A stretch of DNA of 64,000 nucleotides, taken from positions 122,162-186,161 of the forward strand of contig NZ_JAUMTZ010000004.1 of NCBI RefSeq assembly GCF_030530945.1, written 5' to 3'. Below, in pieces: positions 1 through 8,877 of the stretch. Both the position numbers and the translations under genes were made by a program. Under the pieces are notes generated by a model. It made no database searches and had not been told where the DNA came from. It was given only the letters and a program-made list of their open reading frames with translations. Source of the DNA: Kocuria sp. GTDB taxonomy: Bacteria; Actinomycetota; Actinomycetes; Actinomycetales; Micrococcaceae. The first letter of the stretch is position 1; each line of letters opens with the position of its first letter.

Positions 1-75
1 GGCGGGTGCGGCGGGCGCGGGCGGCGTCGTCCGGGAGGGAGAACCGGAGTCGGACGGAGGCGGCGTGGCGGTCAT
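1..75 (-). CDS. N-terminal fragment of an unidentified gene leaving the left edge
   Basis: An open frame on the minus strand starts with ATG at 75 and stays open to the window edge (25 codons). The peptide begins MTATPPPSDSGSPSRTTPPA, a Pro/Ser/Thr-rich stretch typical of disordered N-termini of high-GC proteins. A GGAG sits about 8 bases upstream of the ATG, which supports the start. No function can be read from this fragment. The 11-mer GCGGCGTCGTC discussed in the findings lies inside it (21-31). Confidence 0.4.
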   Translation of the reverse strand, partial: MTATPPPSDSGSPSRTTPPAPAAPA

Positions 76-389
76 GAGGTGCTCCAGGGTAGGACGGACA
101 CCCGCGCGCCCGGCCTCATACGCGGTCAACCCACTGACAACGCCCCTGATGCTACCGGGATGACCGCGGCGTCCAGACTCCTGCGCGTGTGCGGGGCAGC
201 CCCCGACGCTTTCTGGTGGAGCAAATGCACCCGGAGCCGCCCAAAACCGCATGTGCTCAGTTATTGCAACGAAGAGCGGCACGGGTAGGACGGCAGGCGG
301 GGTGGCTGGATGGATGACCGGGCGCGCATTCCCAACACCTCTGCACGTCAGACCTACCCGTATTGTGCCTTGCATCACATACTGGGCGC
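76..389. other. Intergenic region between the left-edge gene and the GMC oxidoreductase
   Basis: These 314 bases separate two divergent genes. Open frames exist here but show no RBS or recognisable protein. The right end carries the promoter of the GMC gene: CATACT at 378-383 followed by six bases and then the ATG at 390, the leaderless arrangement seen repeatedly in this window. On the minus strand a TAGCAT lies near 150-157 and could serve the left-edge gene. I see nothing else. Confidence 0.5.
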
Positions 390-1994
390 ATGACGAACAC
401 AGCACAGGACCCCCGCCACATCGTGGTGGTGGGTGCAGGAACCGCAGGATCCATCGTCGCCGGGCGCCTGGCTGAGGCCGGGCACCGCGTCACCCTCCTG
501 GAGGCCGGGGGCCAGGACACCAATCCCGCCATTGCCCGGCTCGCGCGGCTGGGAGAGCTGTGGCACGGCCCGGAGGACTGGGACTACTTCACCGTCCCGC
601 AGGAGCATGCTTCCGGCCGGGTGATCCACTGGCCCCGCGGCCGGGTGCTGGGCGGGTCCCACGCCCTCAACGCGGCCATCTGGGTGCGCGGCAATCCCCT
701 CGACTACGACGACTGGGCCGCGGCGGGCTGCGACGGCTGGGCCTGGCGCGACGTCGCCCCCGTGTTCGAGGCCCTGGAGGCCTACGAAGGACCCACCAAG
801 GAGGACGACGCCGCCGCGCCCCGCGGTACCGCCGGCCCCGTTCCCGTGGTGGGCAGCTACGAGCGCAGCCCGATCTTCGACGCGATCATCGAAGCGGCCG
901 AGGCCGTGGGGGTGCCGCTCAACCCGGACTACAACGAGGGCGCCCAGGACGGCGTCTCGCAGGAGCAGCTGACCGTGCGCAACGGCAGACGCGTGACCAC
1001 CTACATGGCCTACGCGAAACCGTGGGTGGACAGTGGCGCCATCGAGGTCCGGACCGGCGTGGTGGTGGAACGCCTGGTGGTCGAGGACGGCCGGGTGAGC
1101 GGGGTGCAGCTGCACCGCGGTGAGAACGTGGATGTGGAGGGCATCTCGGCCTCGGAGCCCACGGGCCGCAACCGCACGGACGGCGAGGTGCTCGAGGCGG
1201 ACGAAGTGGTCCTGTGCGCGGGTGCCCTGGACAGCCCCAAGATCCTGATGCGCTCGGGGATCGGGCCGGCGGAGCACCTGCGGGAGGTGGGGATCGAGCC
1301 GGTCCTGGACCTGCCCGGCGTGGGTGAGAACCTTCACGACCACCTCCTGGTGCCGGTGATCGCGGAGGCCACCGCGCGGACCATCGAGCACCCGGGGGAC
1401 GAGATCGCGGCCACCCAGACGCACCGGTTCTGGCGTTCCACGGCGGAGCAGGACCGCCCGGACACCCAGCCCATCCACTTCTGCGTGCCCATGTACGACG
1501 ACTGGATGGAGGGTCCCGCCAACGCGTTCACCCTGCACTCGGGTCTGGTGCGTCCGTACTCGCGAGGTCGCATCACGCTGACCGGCCCCTCCAGCACGGA
1601 TCCGGCCCGGTACGACCCGAACATCTTCGCGGACCCCCGGGACCGGGAGGCGTTGCGGGCCTCCTTCCGTCAGGCGCGCGAGATGGCCCGAACCGCACCG
1701 CTTGCCGAGGAGTGGGGCGCGCGGGAGGTCTACCCCGGACCGGAGGTCACGGGCCAGGCGTCCGAGGACGCCTACATCGACCGCTCGGTGACCACCTACC
1801 ACCACCAGGTCGGGACGTGCCGCATGGGTGCGGACGAGATGGCCGTGGTGGACCCGACCACTCTGAAGGTGCGCGGCATCGAGGGGGTTCGTGTGGTGGA
1901 CGCCTCCATCATGCCGTTCGTGACCACCGGCAACACGAACGCCCCCTCCGCGATGATCGGGGAGAAGGGGGCGCGGATGCTGCTGGGTGAGTGA
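390..1994 (+). CDS. GMC-family FAD-dependent oxidoreductase (choline dehydrogenase-like)
   Basis: A 534-residue glucose-methanol-choline family enzyme, expected to oxidise an alcohol (choline, an aromatic or polyol alcohol) with FAD. The N-terminus holds the dinucleotide fold VVVGAGTAGS near residue 13 with the ribose-binding Glu in LLEAGG; the GMC signature GGSHALNAAIWVRG lies near 88; the catalytic His is in YHHQVGTCRMG near 471 and the C-terminal FAD segment ends TTGNTNAPSAMI. I chose ATG 390 over the upstream TTG 363 because CATACT sits exactly six bases before it, a leaderless start. No betaine aldehyde dehydrogenase is adjacent, so a choline-to-betaine role is not supported by context. 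The substrate is unknown. A hairpin terminator follows. Confidence 0.85.
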   Translation: MTNTAQDPRHIVVVGAGTAGSIVAGRLAEAGHRVTLLEAGGQDTNPAIARLARLGELWHGPEDWDYFTVPQEHASGRVIHWPRGRVLGGSHALNAAIWVRGNPLDYDDWAAAGCDGWAWRDVAPVFEALEAYEGPTKEDDAAAPRGTAGPVPVVGSYERSPIFDAIIEAAEAVGVPLNPDYNEGAQDGVSQEQLTVRNGRRVTTYMAYAKPWVDSGAIEVRTGVVVERLVVEDGRVSGVQLHRGENVDVEGISASEPTGRNRTDGEVLEADEVVLCAGALDSPKILMRSGIGPAEHLREVGIEPVLDLPGVGENLHDHLLVPVIAEATARTIEHPGDEIAATQTHRFWRSTAEQDRPDTQPIHFCVPMYDDWMEGPANAFTLHSGLVRPYSRGRITLTGPSSTDPARYDPNIFADPRDREALRASFRQAREMARTAPLAEEWGAREVYPGPEVTGQASEDAYIDRSVTTYHHQVGTCRMGADEMAVVDPTTLKVRGIEGVRVVDASIMPFVTTGNTNAPSAMIGEKGARMLLGE

Positions 1995-2010
1995 CCCCGC
2001 CCTCGACGCC

Positions 2011-2044
2011 GCCCGCTCGCCCCCAAAACCCCAGGCGAGCGGGC
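2011..2044 (+). terminator. Hairpin downstream of the GMC oxidoreductase
   Basis: GCCCGCTCGCC (2011-2021) and GGCGAGCGGGC (2034-2044) are perfect complements around a 12-base loop. No T-run follows, as is common in high-GC genomes. It separates the GMC gene from the next plus-strand gene. Confidence 0.6.
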
Positions 2045-2129
2045 GCCGTCACAGGAGGCGCGCTACATTTGGGCCCTCCCGGGATGAGGCGTTCAACCAT
2101 CCCCCTCTGGCCCAGGAAAGGCAGCCACC

Positions 2130-3077
2130 ATGTCGGACACCGCGCTCATCGACGTGCACGCGCACTTCGTCACCCAGGACTACGTCGCAGCAGCTCGCGC
2201 CGCCGGGCACGAGCACCCGGACGGGATGCCGGCCTGGCCGAGCTGGTCCCTCACGTCGCAGCTCGAGGACATGGACCGCCGTGGCATCGCACACGCGGTG
2301 CTCTCCATCTCATCTCCCGGCGTTCACTTCGGGGACGACGACCGGGCCGCGGAGCTCGCTCGAGAGCTCAACGATGAAGCCGCCGCGATGGTGACCGCAC
2401 ACCCGGATCGGTTCTCGTACTTCGCGTCGCTCCCGGTTCCTGACGTCGAGGGGGCAGTCCAGGAGGCGGCGCGCGCCCTGGGCAGGAAGGGGGCGGTGGG
2501 GGTGGTCCTCGAGTCCAACGCGCACGGACAGTACCTGGGTGACCCGTCCCTGGACCCCCTCTGGGCGGAACTCGATGCCCGGAATGCGGCCGTGTTCGTG
2601 CATCCCACCTCACCTGCCGACTGGGAGGAAACGGCCCTCGGCCGGCCCCGCCCCATGCTGGAGTTCATGTTCGACAGCTCCAGGAGCATCGTCGACCTCG
2701 TGTTCGCCGGCGTTCTGGACCGGTACCCCAATCTGCGGGTGGTTGTTCCCCACTCCGGGGCGACGCTGCCCATTCTGTCCGACCGGATTGCCATGTTCCA
2801 GCGTGTGTTCGGGTCCGGCACCGGGGCAATGCCCTGGCACGAGGCGATGCAGCGGCTGTGGTTCGACACGGCGGGCACACCCTTCCCCACGAGTGTGCCG
2901 GTCCTGACCGGAATGGCCGGCACCGAGCACCTGCTGTACGGCAGCGACTCGTGCTGGACCCCGGCAAACGGGGTCGACGCGCAGATCGCCGCCATCGATG
3001 CCGCCGTGCCGCCGCACGGAGCCGGGAGCTGGCGGGAGCTCACCACACGCAACGCTCGGCGGCTGTTCGCCCGATAG
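2130..3077 (+). CDS. Amidohydrolase family 2 (ACMSD-like) metal-dependent hydrolase/decarboxylase
   Basis: A 315-residue TIM-barrel amidohydrolase. The metal-binding start DVHAHF lies at residues 8-13; FVHPTSP near 157, VVPHSGATLPILSDR near 206 and LLYGSDSCW near 270 match the His, His and Asp metal ligands of the amidohydrolase-2 group, which includes aminocarboxymuconate-semialdehyde decarboxylase and related aromatic-acid decarboxylases. The start ATG is preceded by CAGGAAAGG. It lies between two hairpins and so is probably monocistronic. The substrate cannot be read; a ring-cleavage or isoprenoid/aromatic acid substrate is the usual alternative for the family. Confidence 0.75.
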   Translation: MSDTALIDVHAHFVTQDYVAAARAAGHEHPDGMPAWPSWSLTSQLEDMDRRGIAHAVLSISSPGVHFGDDDRAAELARELNDEAAAMVTAHPDRFSYFASLPVPDVEGAVQEAARALGRKGAVGVVLESNAHGQYLGDPSLDPLWAELDARNAAVFVHPTSPADWEETALGRPRPMLEFMFDSSRSIVDLVFAGVLDRYPNLRVVVPHSGATLPILSDRIAMFQRVFGSGTGAMPWHEAMQRLWFDTAGTPFPTSVPVLTGMAGTEHLLYGSDSCWTPANGVDAQIAAIDAAVPPHGAGSWRELTTRNARRLFAR

Positions 3078-3214
3078 CCGAGACGCGGCCATGAGCCCGT
3101 TCCTCGGGCTGGGCTCTCACCCCGCAGGTTCCCTGCCTCCCACCGAACGCATCCCTGTCATGGGGTGCGTCAAGGTGAGTCGTGGCCCGCAGCAACGAGC
3201 AACCGGTACATGAG

Positions 3215-3246
3215 AGCACCCCCTGCCACCAGTGGCAGGGGGTGCT
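3215..3246. terminator. Bidirectional terminator between amidohydrolase and cold-shock gene
   Basis: Arms AGCACCCCCTGCCA (3215-3228) and TGGCAGGGGGTGCT (3233-3246) pair perfectly over 14 bp with a CCAG loop and are followed by TTTC. The hairpin sits between two convergent genes and can serve both. Confidence 0.75.
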
Positions 3247-3283
3247 TTCATCCGACGGCTGGTCGCCGTCCGAAAAACTGTGA

Positions 3284-3490
3284 TCAGGAAATCACGGTGA
3301 TGTTCGTGGCCTGCAGGCCGCGATCGCCCTGCTGCACCTCGAACTCCACCTTGTCGCCCTCGTTGAGCGAGCGGAAGCCGCCGGAGTTGATGCCGGAGAA
3401 GTGGGCGAAGACGTCGTCAGAGCCGTCCTCGGGGGCGATGAAACCGAAGCCCTTGTCGGCGTTGAACCATTTGACGGTGCCAGTAGTCAT
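3284..3490 (-). CDS. cspA: Cold-shock protein, CspA family
   Basis: A 68-residue single-domain OB-fold RNA chaperone. The start MTTGTVKWFNADKGFGFI contains RNP1 (KGFGFI) and DVFAHFSGI contains RNP2; the protein ends NITVIS. An ATG 36 bases upstream is in frame, but MTTGTVKWF is the family start and has an AAAGGCAGG Shine-Dalgarno region in front. A long untranslated leader of about 110 bases precedes it, which is typical of cold-shock genes whose leader controls mRNA stability; the AT-rich stretch near 3609-3636 is a promoter candidate. Confidence 0.95.
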   Translation of the reverse strand: MTTGTVKWFNADKGFGFIAPEDGSDDVFAHFSGINSGGFRSLNEGDKVEFEVQQGDRGLQATNITVIS

Positions 3491-3608
3491 GTCAGACCTG
3501 CCTTTTCTGGAAGAAAGTGAGCTCATCCCGAATTTCGGGGGCTCGGCGTTGCGATGCTTGCCATGAACGTTTCTTCAGAAAAACCGCCGCACCGTGGATG
3601 GTGCGTGA

Positions 3609-3636
3609 TGCTTAAAATACAAAAACGAAACTTCAA
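3609..3636 (-). promoter_or_regulatory. Candidate promoter of the cold-shock gene
   Basis: On the minus strand TTGAAG (3631-3636) and TAAGCA (3609-3614) are separated by 16 bases in a strikingly AT-rich patch for this genome. The predicted start of transcription leaves an approximately 110-base 5' leader before the ATG at 3490. Confidence 0.4.
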
Positions 3637-3750
3637 CAACTGATGTCCAACGTACTGTCTGCGTCTCGCAGGGTCAACCGGGGGTGGGCCGCAGCCCCGC
3701 GTGCCGCAGGCCGTGTCAGGTGCCCGCGGCACACAGGAGGCGGGGCGTTC

Positions 3751-4833
3751 TCAGGCCTGCTCCGTGGCGAACGGGTAGTCCACGTACCCCTTGGGCCCAC
3801 CCAGGTAGAAGGTCCTGGGATCCGGGGTGTTCAGCTCCAGACCGTCCCGCCAGCGCTCCACGAGGTCCGGGTTGGCGATCAGCTCACGGCCCACCATCAC
3901 ACCGTCCGCGAGGTCCGCGGCCATGACGTGCTCGGCCTCGGCCAGCTCGGTGTACTCGCTGAACCCGCTGTTGAGGTAGAACGCGCCGTCGAACTGACCG
4001 CGCAGCTCCTGGACGAACTCCCCGTCGACGTCCCGGTGCAGCACGGAGAGGTACGCCAGCCCCAGGTCCCGCAGACCGGAGAGCAGCGCGCGGTAGGTGG
4101 CGCGGACGTCGTCGTGGTCGTCCTCCACCGCGCCCTGGACGTTGTGCTCCGGCGAGATGCGCAGGCCCACGCAGTCCGCTCCGACCTCCTGGGCGACGGC
4201 GCGCACCACCTCCACCACGAAGCGCGCCCTGTTCTCGGGCGAACCGCCGTAGCCGTCCGTGCGGTGGTTGGCGGAAGGCGCCAGGAACTCGTGGAGCAGG
4301 TAGCCGTTGGCGCCGTGGATCTCCACGCCGTCGATCCCGGCGTCCACCGCCCGGCGGGCCGCGGAGACGAACTCCTGGCGGATGCGCGGCAGCTCGTCGG
4401 CCTCCAGGGCGCGGGGCACGGGGATGGGCTGCTTGCCGCTGGGCACGTGGGTCTGCTGGTCGATGCCCACGGCACTCGGGGCCTCCGGGGTGGTGCCACC
4501 CGTGAGCTCAGGGTGGGACACGCGCCCGGCGTTCATGACCTGCATGAACACCACCCCGCCCTTCTCGTGCACGGCTTCGGCCACGCGGGACCACCCGAGG
4601 GCCTGCTCCGCGGTCTCGATCCCGGCCTGGCCCCAGAACCCGCGGCTCGTCACGGCCGGGAACGTGCCCTCGGTGACGAGCAGCCCCACGGAGGCGCGCT
4701 GCGCGTAGTACTCCACGTTCATGTCCTTGGGCACGCCGTCCTCGTCCGAGCGCATGCGGGTCAGCGGCGCCATGGCCACGCGGTTGCGGAGCTCGAAGGC
4801 TCCCACGGTGATGGGGTCGAACAGGGTGGGCAT
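3751..4833 (-). CDS. Old-yellow-enzyme family ene-reductase (NemA/alkene reductase)
   Basis: A 360-residue FMN-dependent reductase that reduces activated alkenes (enones, maleimides) or nitro compounds with NADPH. MPTLFDPITVGAFELRNR opens the barrel; the phosphate/FMN and substrate motifs FMQVMNAGRVSHPE near 104, and HGANGYLLHEFLAPSANHR near 182 with the conserved His-Asn pair, are diagnostic. The start has GGAGG eight bases upstream (GATGGAGGCACCTC-ATG); the open frame extends further upstream but that part is out of character. It is divergent from the efflux pump at 5025, a common pairing of an electrophile-detoxifying reductase with an exporter, though no regulator is adjacent. Confidence 0.9.
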   Translation of the reverse strand: MPTLFDPITVGAFELRNRVAMAPLTRMRSDEDGVPKDMNVEYYAQRASVGLLVTEGTFPAVTSRGFWGQAGIETAEQALGWSRVAEAVHEKGGVVFMQVMNAGRVSHPELTGGTTPEAPSAVGIDQQTHVPSGKQPIPVPRALEADELPRIRQEFVSAARRAVDAGIDGVEIHGANGYLLHEFLAPSANHRTDGYGGSPENRARFVVEVVRAVAQEVGADCVGLRISPEHNVQGAVEDDHDDVRATYRALLSGLRDLGLAYLSVLHRDVDGEFVQELRGQFDGAFYLNSGFSEYTELAEAEHVMAADLADGVMVGRELIANPDLVERWRDGLELNTPDPRTFYLGGPKGYVDYPFATEQA

Positions 4834-5024
4834 GAGGTGCCTCCATCGAAATCGGTGATGCCGCATCTTCGGTCGTGCAACACACTTCCTTAGCGCACCA
4901 TTCCCGGGGAAAGCTTCTCCCGGCGCCCGTCCCGGCCCCGGCACGCCACCCGGCCACGCGGCGCTGCTCGTGGGGGGGGTGAGACAATGGAGGCCGATCC
5001 CCACACAGAAATGCAGGTACCCGC

Positions 5025-6539
5025 ATGCCCGATTTCCACCCCCAGGAGGAGCTCACCACAGGTCAGCTGCAGGCCGTCGCGGACCGTGCGGCCGAGGCGG
5101 CGCTCCAGACCGAGCCCGAGCGACCCACCACCCGGCACGTCACCGGCGCGATCGCCGTGCTGGTGCTCTCCGCCCTGGTCATGATCCTCAACGAAACCGT
5201 TCTCACGGTGGCCCTGCCGCACCTCATGGCGGAGTTCCACGTGGGCGCGGACACCGTCCAGTGGCTGACCACCGGCTTCCTGCTGACCATGGCGGTGGTC
5301 ATCCCCACCACCGGGTGGATGCTGCAGCGCTTCACCACGCGAGCCATGTTCACGGCCGCCCTGGGCTGCTTCCTGCTGGGAACGGTGCTCGTGACCTTCG
5401 CCCCCGCGTTCGGGGTGATCCTCGCGGGGCGCATCATCCAGGCGTTCGGCACAGCAGTCGTGCTCCCGCTGCTGATGACCACCACCCTCACCTACGTTCC
5501 CCCGCAGCACCGTGGCACCGTCATGGGGCTGAACTCCGTGGTGATCTCCGTGGCCCCGGCCATCGGCCCCACGCTGTCCGGGATCGTGGTGGGCGGTCTG
5601 GGCTGGCGCTACGTCTTCGGCCTCATGCTGCCGATCGCCGCGGTGGTGCTGGTCGTCGGGCTGCTCCTGCTGCGGAGCACCGGGGAAACCCGCGCAGTGC
5701 CCCTCGACGGATTCTCGGTGGCGCTCTCGGCCGTGGCCTTCGGCGGTCTCGTGTTCGGCCTGGGCTCCATCGGCGAACTGTTCCAGGGCGCCCTCTTCCC
5801 GCTGGCCGCGGTGGCCGTGGGCGCCGTCGTCCTCGCCTTCTTCATCCGGCGGCAGGTGCGTCTGCAGCGCCGGGACGACGCCGCCCTGCTGGACCTGCGC
5901 CCGTTCACCCGCCCCAACTTCCGACTCTCCGTGGCCATCGTGATGGTCTGCATGGCGGCCATGCTCGGCACCGTGATGGTGCTGCCCATCCTCCTGCAGA
6001 ACGGCATGGGCATCGACGTCCTCACCGTGGGCCTGATCCTGCTGCCCAGCGGCCTGGTGCAGGGGGTCCTCTCCCCCGTGATCGGGCGCGTGTACGACAG
6101 GTACGGGCCGCGGCCCCTCGTGATCCCCGGCGCCGTGCTGCTCTGCGCGGGCCAGTGGTGGTTCGCCACCCTCACCCCGGACACCCCGGTGAGCGGGATC
6201 ATCGCCCGCCACGTGGTCTTCTCGATCGGGATGGCAATGCTCATGACCCCGCTCATGACGGTCTCCCTGGGCTGCCTGCCCCGGAACCTCTACGGCCACG
6301 GCTCCGCGATCCTCAACACCCTGCAGCAGCTCGGCGGCGCCGCTGGCACCGCCCTCCTGGTGGCCGCGATGACCGTGGGCGCCTCGGTGGCCGCCCGCGG
6401 GGGTGCCACGGAAGCCCTCGCGGTGGTGGACGGCGCCAGGTGGGCCTTCGTGGTGGGCGGTGCCATCACGCTGGTGGCACTGGTGTGCGCCCCGTTCGTG
6501 CGCCCCCTCGACCGGGAGGACGAGCGCACCACCGTATGA
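5025..6539 (+). CDS. DHA2-type (14-TM) major facilitator drug exporter
   Basis: A 504-residue EmrB/QacA-type MFS transporter in the inner membrane. After a hydrophilic 35-residue N-terminus the first helix (AIAVLVLSALVMILNETVL) carries the family motif with Asn-Glu-Thr, followed by the LMAEFHVGADTVQWLTTGFLL signature typical of DHA2 pumps that export cationic or lipophilic compounds in exchange for protons. The start ATG is preceded by a weak GCAGG. It is divergent from the ene-reductase and convergent with the aldehyde dehydrogenase. The substrate is unknown. Confidence 0.85.
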   Translation: MPDFHPQEELTTGQLQAVADRAAEAALQTEPERPTTRHVTGAIAVLVLSALVMILNETVLTVALPHLMAEFHVGADTVQWLTTGFLLTMAVVIPTTGWMLQRFTTRAMFTAALGCFLLGTVLVTFAPAFGVILAGRIIQAFGTAVVLPLLMTTTLTYVPPQHRGTVMGLNSVVISVAPAIGPTLSGIVVGGLGWRYVFGLMLPIAAVVLVVGLLLLRSTGETRAVPLDGFSVALSAVAFGGLVFGLGSIGELFQGALFPLAAVAVGAVVLAFFIRRQVRLQRRDDAALLDLRPFTRPNFRLSVAIVMVCMAAMLGTVMVLPILLQNGMGIDVLTVGLILLPSGLVQGVLSPVIGRVYDRYGPRPLVIPGAVLLCAGQWWFATLTPDTPVSGIIARHVVFSIGMAMLMTPLMTVSLGCLPRNLYGHGSAILNTLQQLGGAAGTALLVAAMTVGASVAARGGATEALAVVDGARWAFVVGGAITLVALVCAPFVRPLDREDERTTV

Positions 6540-6664
6540 CATCCTCCCGCCGCACACCCTAGGCCGCCCCGTTGCTTCCCCCGCAGCGGGGTCGCCGCGC
6601 GGCGGTCCCTTCTCCGGAGCGGCCGCCGCGCGCAGCAGGGCTGCCGGGCACGGCGCCCGGAGGG

Positions 6665-8071
6665 TCAGCGGGAGATGACCTTGCTGGCCGCCACGGACTT
6701 GAGCCCCTCCACCCCGAACTCCAGGCCGAAGCCGGACTTCTTGATGCCGCCGAACGGGATGCGGGGGTCCACACCGCCGTGCTTGTTGATCCACACGGTG
6801 CCGGCCTCCAGGCGCTGGGCCACGGCCATCGCCTTCTCCGCGTCGGAGCTCCACACCGAGGCGCCGAGCCCCACGTCCAGGCCGTTGGCCATGGCGATGG
6901 CGTCCTCCACGTCCGCGTACTTCACGATGGGCAGGGCAGGGCCGAACTGCTCCTGGGTGACCAGGGGGTTGTCGTTGGGAAGGTCCGCCACCAGAGTGGT
7001 CGGGTAGAAGTAGCCGGGCTGCTCCTCCTGCGGGTCCCCGCCGATCAGTACCCGACCACCGCCGTTCCTGGCGTCCTCCACCAGACCGGCCACGATGTCG
7101 TACTGCTGCCTGTTCTGCAGGGGACCGAGCACGTTCTGCTCCTCGCGGCCGTTGCCCATGGGCATCTGACGGGCCACCTCCACGAGCGCCTCGCACACGG
7201 CGTCGTACACGTCCTCGTGGACGTACAGCCGCTTGAGCGCGGCGCACGTCTGGCCCGTGTTGATGAAGGCGCCCCAGAAGAGGCCCTCCGCGACGGCCCG
7301 GGGGTCGACGTCCGGGAGGACCACCCCGGCGTCGTTGCCGCCGAGCTCCAGGGTGAGCCGCGCCAGGCCGTCCGCGGCGGAGCGCATGATGGCCTGGCCG
7401 GTCCTGGTGGAGCCCGTGAACATGATCTTGTCCACGCCCTCGTGGGAGGACAGCGCTCCGCCCACCTCGCCGCCACCGGGGACCACGCGCAGGACGTCCG
7501 CGGGCAGCACCTGGTTGAGCACGTGCACGAGGCCCAGCACGGACAGCGGCGTGTACTCGGAGGGCTTGACCACCACGGTGTTGCCCATGCGCAGGGACGC
7601 CGCGACCTGCCACACGGTGATCATCATGGGCCAGTTCCACGGCCCGATGGCCCCCACCACGCCCAGGGGAACGTACTGCAGCTCCGCGTACCCGCTCTTG
7701 TCGTCCACGAGCACCTCGGGCTCCAGGGGGAAGTCCGCGCTGGCCCGCAGCCACGCCGCGCAGCCACCCACCTCGAACGCCGCGTTGGGGCCGTTCTTCA
7801 CGGGCTTGCCCTGCTCGCGGGACAGCAGCTCCGCGAGCGCCTCCGCGTGGGACTCGACGGCGTCCGCGGCCCGGTGCAGGTACTCGGAGCGCTTCGCGTG
7901 GCCCAGCCCCGCCCACTCCGGCTGCACCGCGCGGGCGGCGGCCACGGCGTCGTCGAGCTCCGCGACGGTGGACTCGTGAGCGCGGCCGACCACCTCACCG
8001 GTGGCGGGGTCCAGGATCTCTCGGCCGGACGGATCGGTGATGGCGGACAGCAGGTCCTGGCAGGTGTGCAC
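6665..8071 (-). CDS. NAD(P)-dependent aldehyde dehydrogenase
   Basis: A 468-residue class-3-like aldehyde dehydrogenase oxidising an aldehyde to its acid. The catalytic Cys is in NTGQTCAALKRLYV near residue 265, the general-base Glu in TLELGGNDAG near 230, and PWNWPM near 135 lies in the cofactor pocket. The start is GTG 8071, since AAGGAG stands at the right distance (CCAAGGAGTCACC-GTG); the open frame upstream is out of character. Its 3' end faces the efflux pump. The gene is divergent from a PaaI-type thioesterase, but no other phenylacetate genes are nearby, so a pathway cannot be assigned. Confidence 0.9.
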   Translation of the reverse strand: MHTCQDLLSAITDPSGREILDPATGEVVGRAHESTVAELDDAVAAARAVQPEWAGLGHAKRSEYLHRAADAVESHAEALAELLSREQGKPVKNGPNAAFEVGGCAAWLRASADFPLEPEVLVDDKSGYAELQYVPLGVVGAIGPWNWPMMITVWQVAASLRMGNTVVVKPSEYTPLSVLGLVHVLNQVLPADVLRVVPGGGEVGGALSSHEGVDKIMFTGSTRTGQAIMRSAADGLARLTLELGGNDAGVVLPDVDPRAVAEGLFWGAFINTGQTCAALKRLYVHEDVYDAVCEALVEVARQMPMGNGREEQNVLGPLQNRQQYDIVAGLVEDARNGGGRVLIGGDPQEEQPGYFYPTTLVADLPNDNPLVTQEQFGPALPIVKYADVEDAIAMANGLDVGLGASVWSSDAEKAMAVAQRLEAGTVWINKHGGVDPRIPFGGIKKSGFGLEFGVEGLKSVAASKVISR

Positions 8072-8364
8072 GGTGACTCCTTGGGAGTGGGGAGGCCGCG
8101 CGGGTGAGCGAGGCCGACTACGGCTATTGTGCCGTGGATCACTTATTTCTGATGCAGGGAGACGGCAGCCGCTCCCGTGTGACGACGCCCCACCACCTCT
8201 TCCGCACTCTGTCCACCTCACGCACGGGAGCCGTCACCGCACGTCCCGGGAGCAGTTCGGCGGCATCTCGCCCCTACAGTGTTCTCGGACCCCGCCGCCC
8301 GCCCGCGGGCGCAGCCCTCCGGCCCGCACCGTCGCGAGCCGGACCCCGACCCCGAAGGACGCCC

Positions 8365-8805
8365 ATGCACGCCGATCCCAACGACATGAACGCCATCCGC
8401 GAGATGCTGCACGAGATCCTGCGCAACGACCCGGCCCCGCTGCACCTGGGCATGGAGCTGGGCGAGATCGAGCAGGGGCGGGTGAGCATGACCATGACCG
8501 TCTCGGACTTCATGGCCAACGGCCACGGCATCTGCCACGGCGGCTACCTCTTCACGCTCGCGGACACCACCCTGGCGTACTGCTGCGCCACCGCGGGCGC
8601 CCCGATCGTCACGCGCAACGCGGAGATCACCTTCACGGCCCCCGCCCACACCGGCCAGACCATCACGGCCACCGCCACGCGCCGGGTGAGCTTCGGCAGG
8701 AACCAGATCTGCGACGTCGTGCTGGAGGCCGACGGGCGCGTGGTCGCCTACTTCACCGGGCAGGGCACCACCCCGCCGGCGCCCAAGACCCAGGTCCAGG
8801 CCTGA
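8365..8805 (+). CDS. paaI: PaaI-type hotdog-fold thioesterase (hydroxyphenylacetyl-CoA thioesterase family)
   Basis: A 146-residue hotdog thioesterase that hydrolyses CoA thioesters, in the PaaI group associated with aromatic acid catabolism. The active-site segment NGHGICHGGYLFTLADTTLA near residues 52-71 matches the family, including the HGG motif and the Asp of TLADT. The start ATG 8365 has GAAGGAC in front; the longer frame upstream to 8104 lacks family similarity. Only this member of the pathway is present here, so the role may be general thioester proofreading. A strong hairpin follows. Confidence 0.85.
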   Translation: MHADPNDMNAIREMLHEILRNDPAPLHLGMELGEIEQGRVSMTMTVSDFMANGHGICHGGYLFTLADTTLAYCCATAGAPIVTRNAEITFTAPAHTGQTITATATRRVSFGRNQICDVVLEADGRVVAYFTGQGTTPPAPKTQVQA

Positions 8806-8823
8806 CCCAGGGACCGTGGACGC

Positions 8824-8865
8824 AGCGGCCCCCGCGACTCCCGGAAGGGTGTCGCGGGGGCCGCT
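8824..8865. terminator. Bidirectional terminator between paaI and the SDR
   Basis: AGCGGCCCCCGCGAC (8824-8838) pairs perfectly with GTCGCGGGGGCCGCT (8851-8865) around a 12-base loop. It sits between convergent genes. Confidence 0.75.
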
Positions 8866-8877
8866 GTGCGTCCGGAC

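Noticed and set aside
5025..6539. Possible pump regulator in the intergenic space between the ene-reductase and the pump
   Set aside because: The 190-base divergent spacer has no open frame with regulator motifs; no palindrome stood out.
4890..7916. A minus-strand frame open for about 1000 codons
   Set aside because: It lies antisense to or across the efflux pump and aldehyde dehydrogenase and reads as low-complexity Gly/Arg/His-rich sequence without motifs. In 70 percent GC DNA such open shadow frames are expected.
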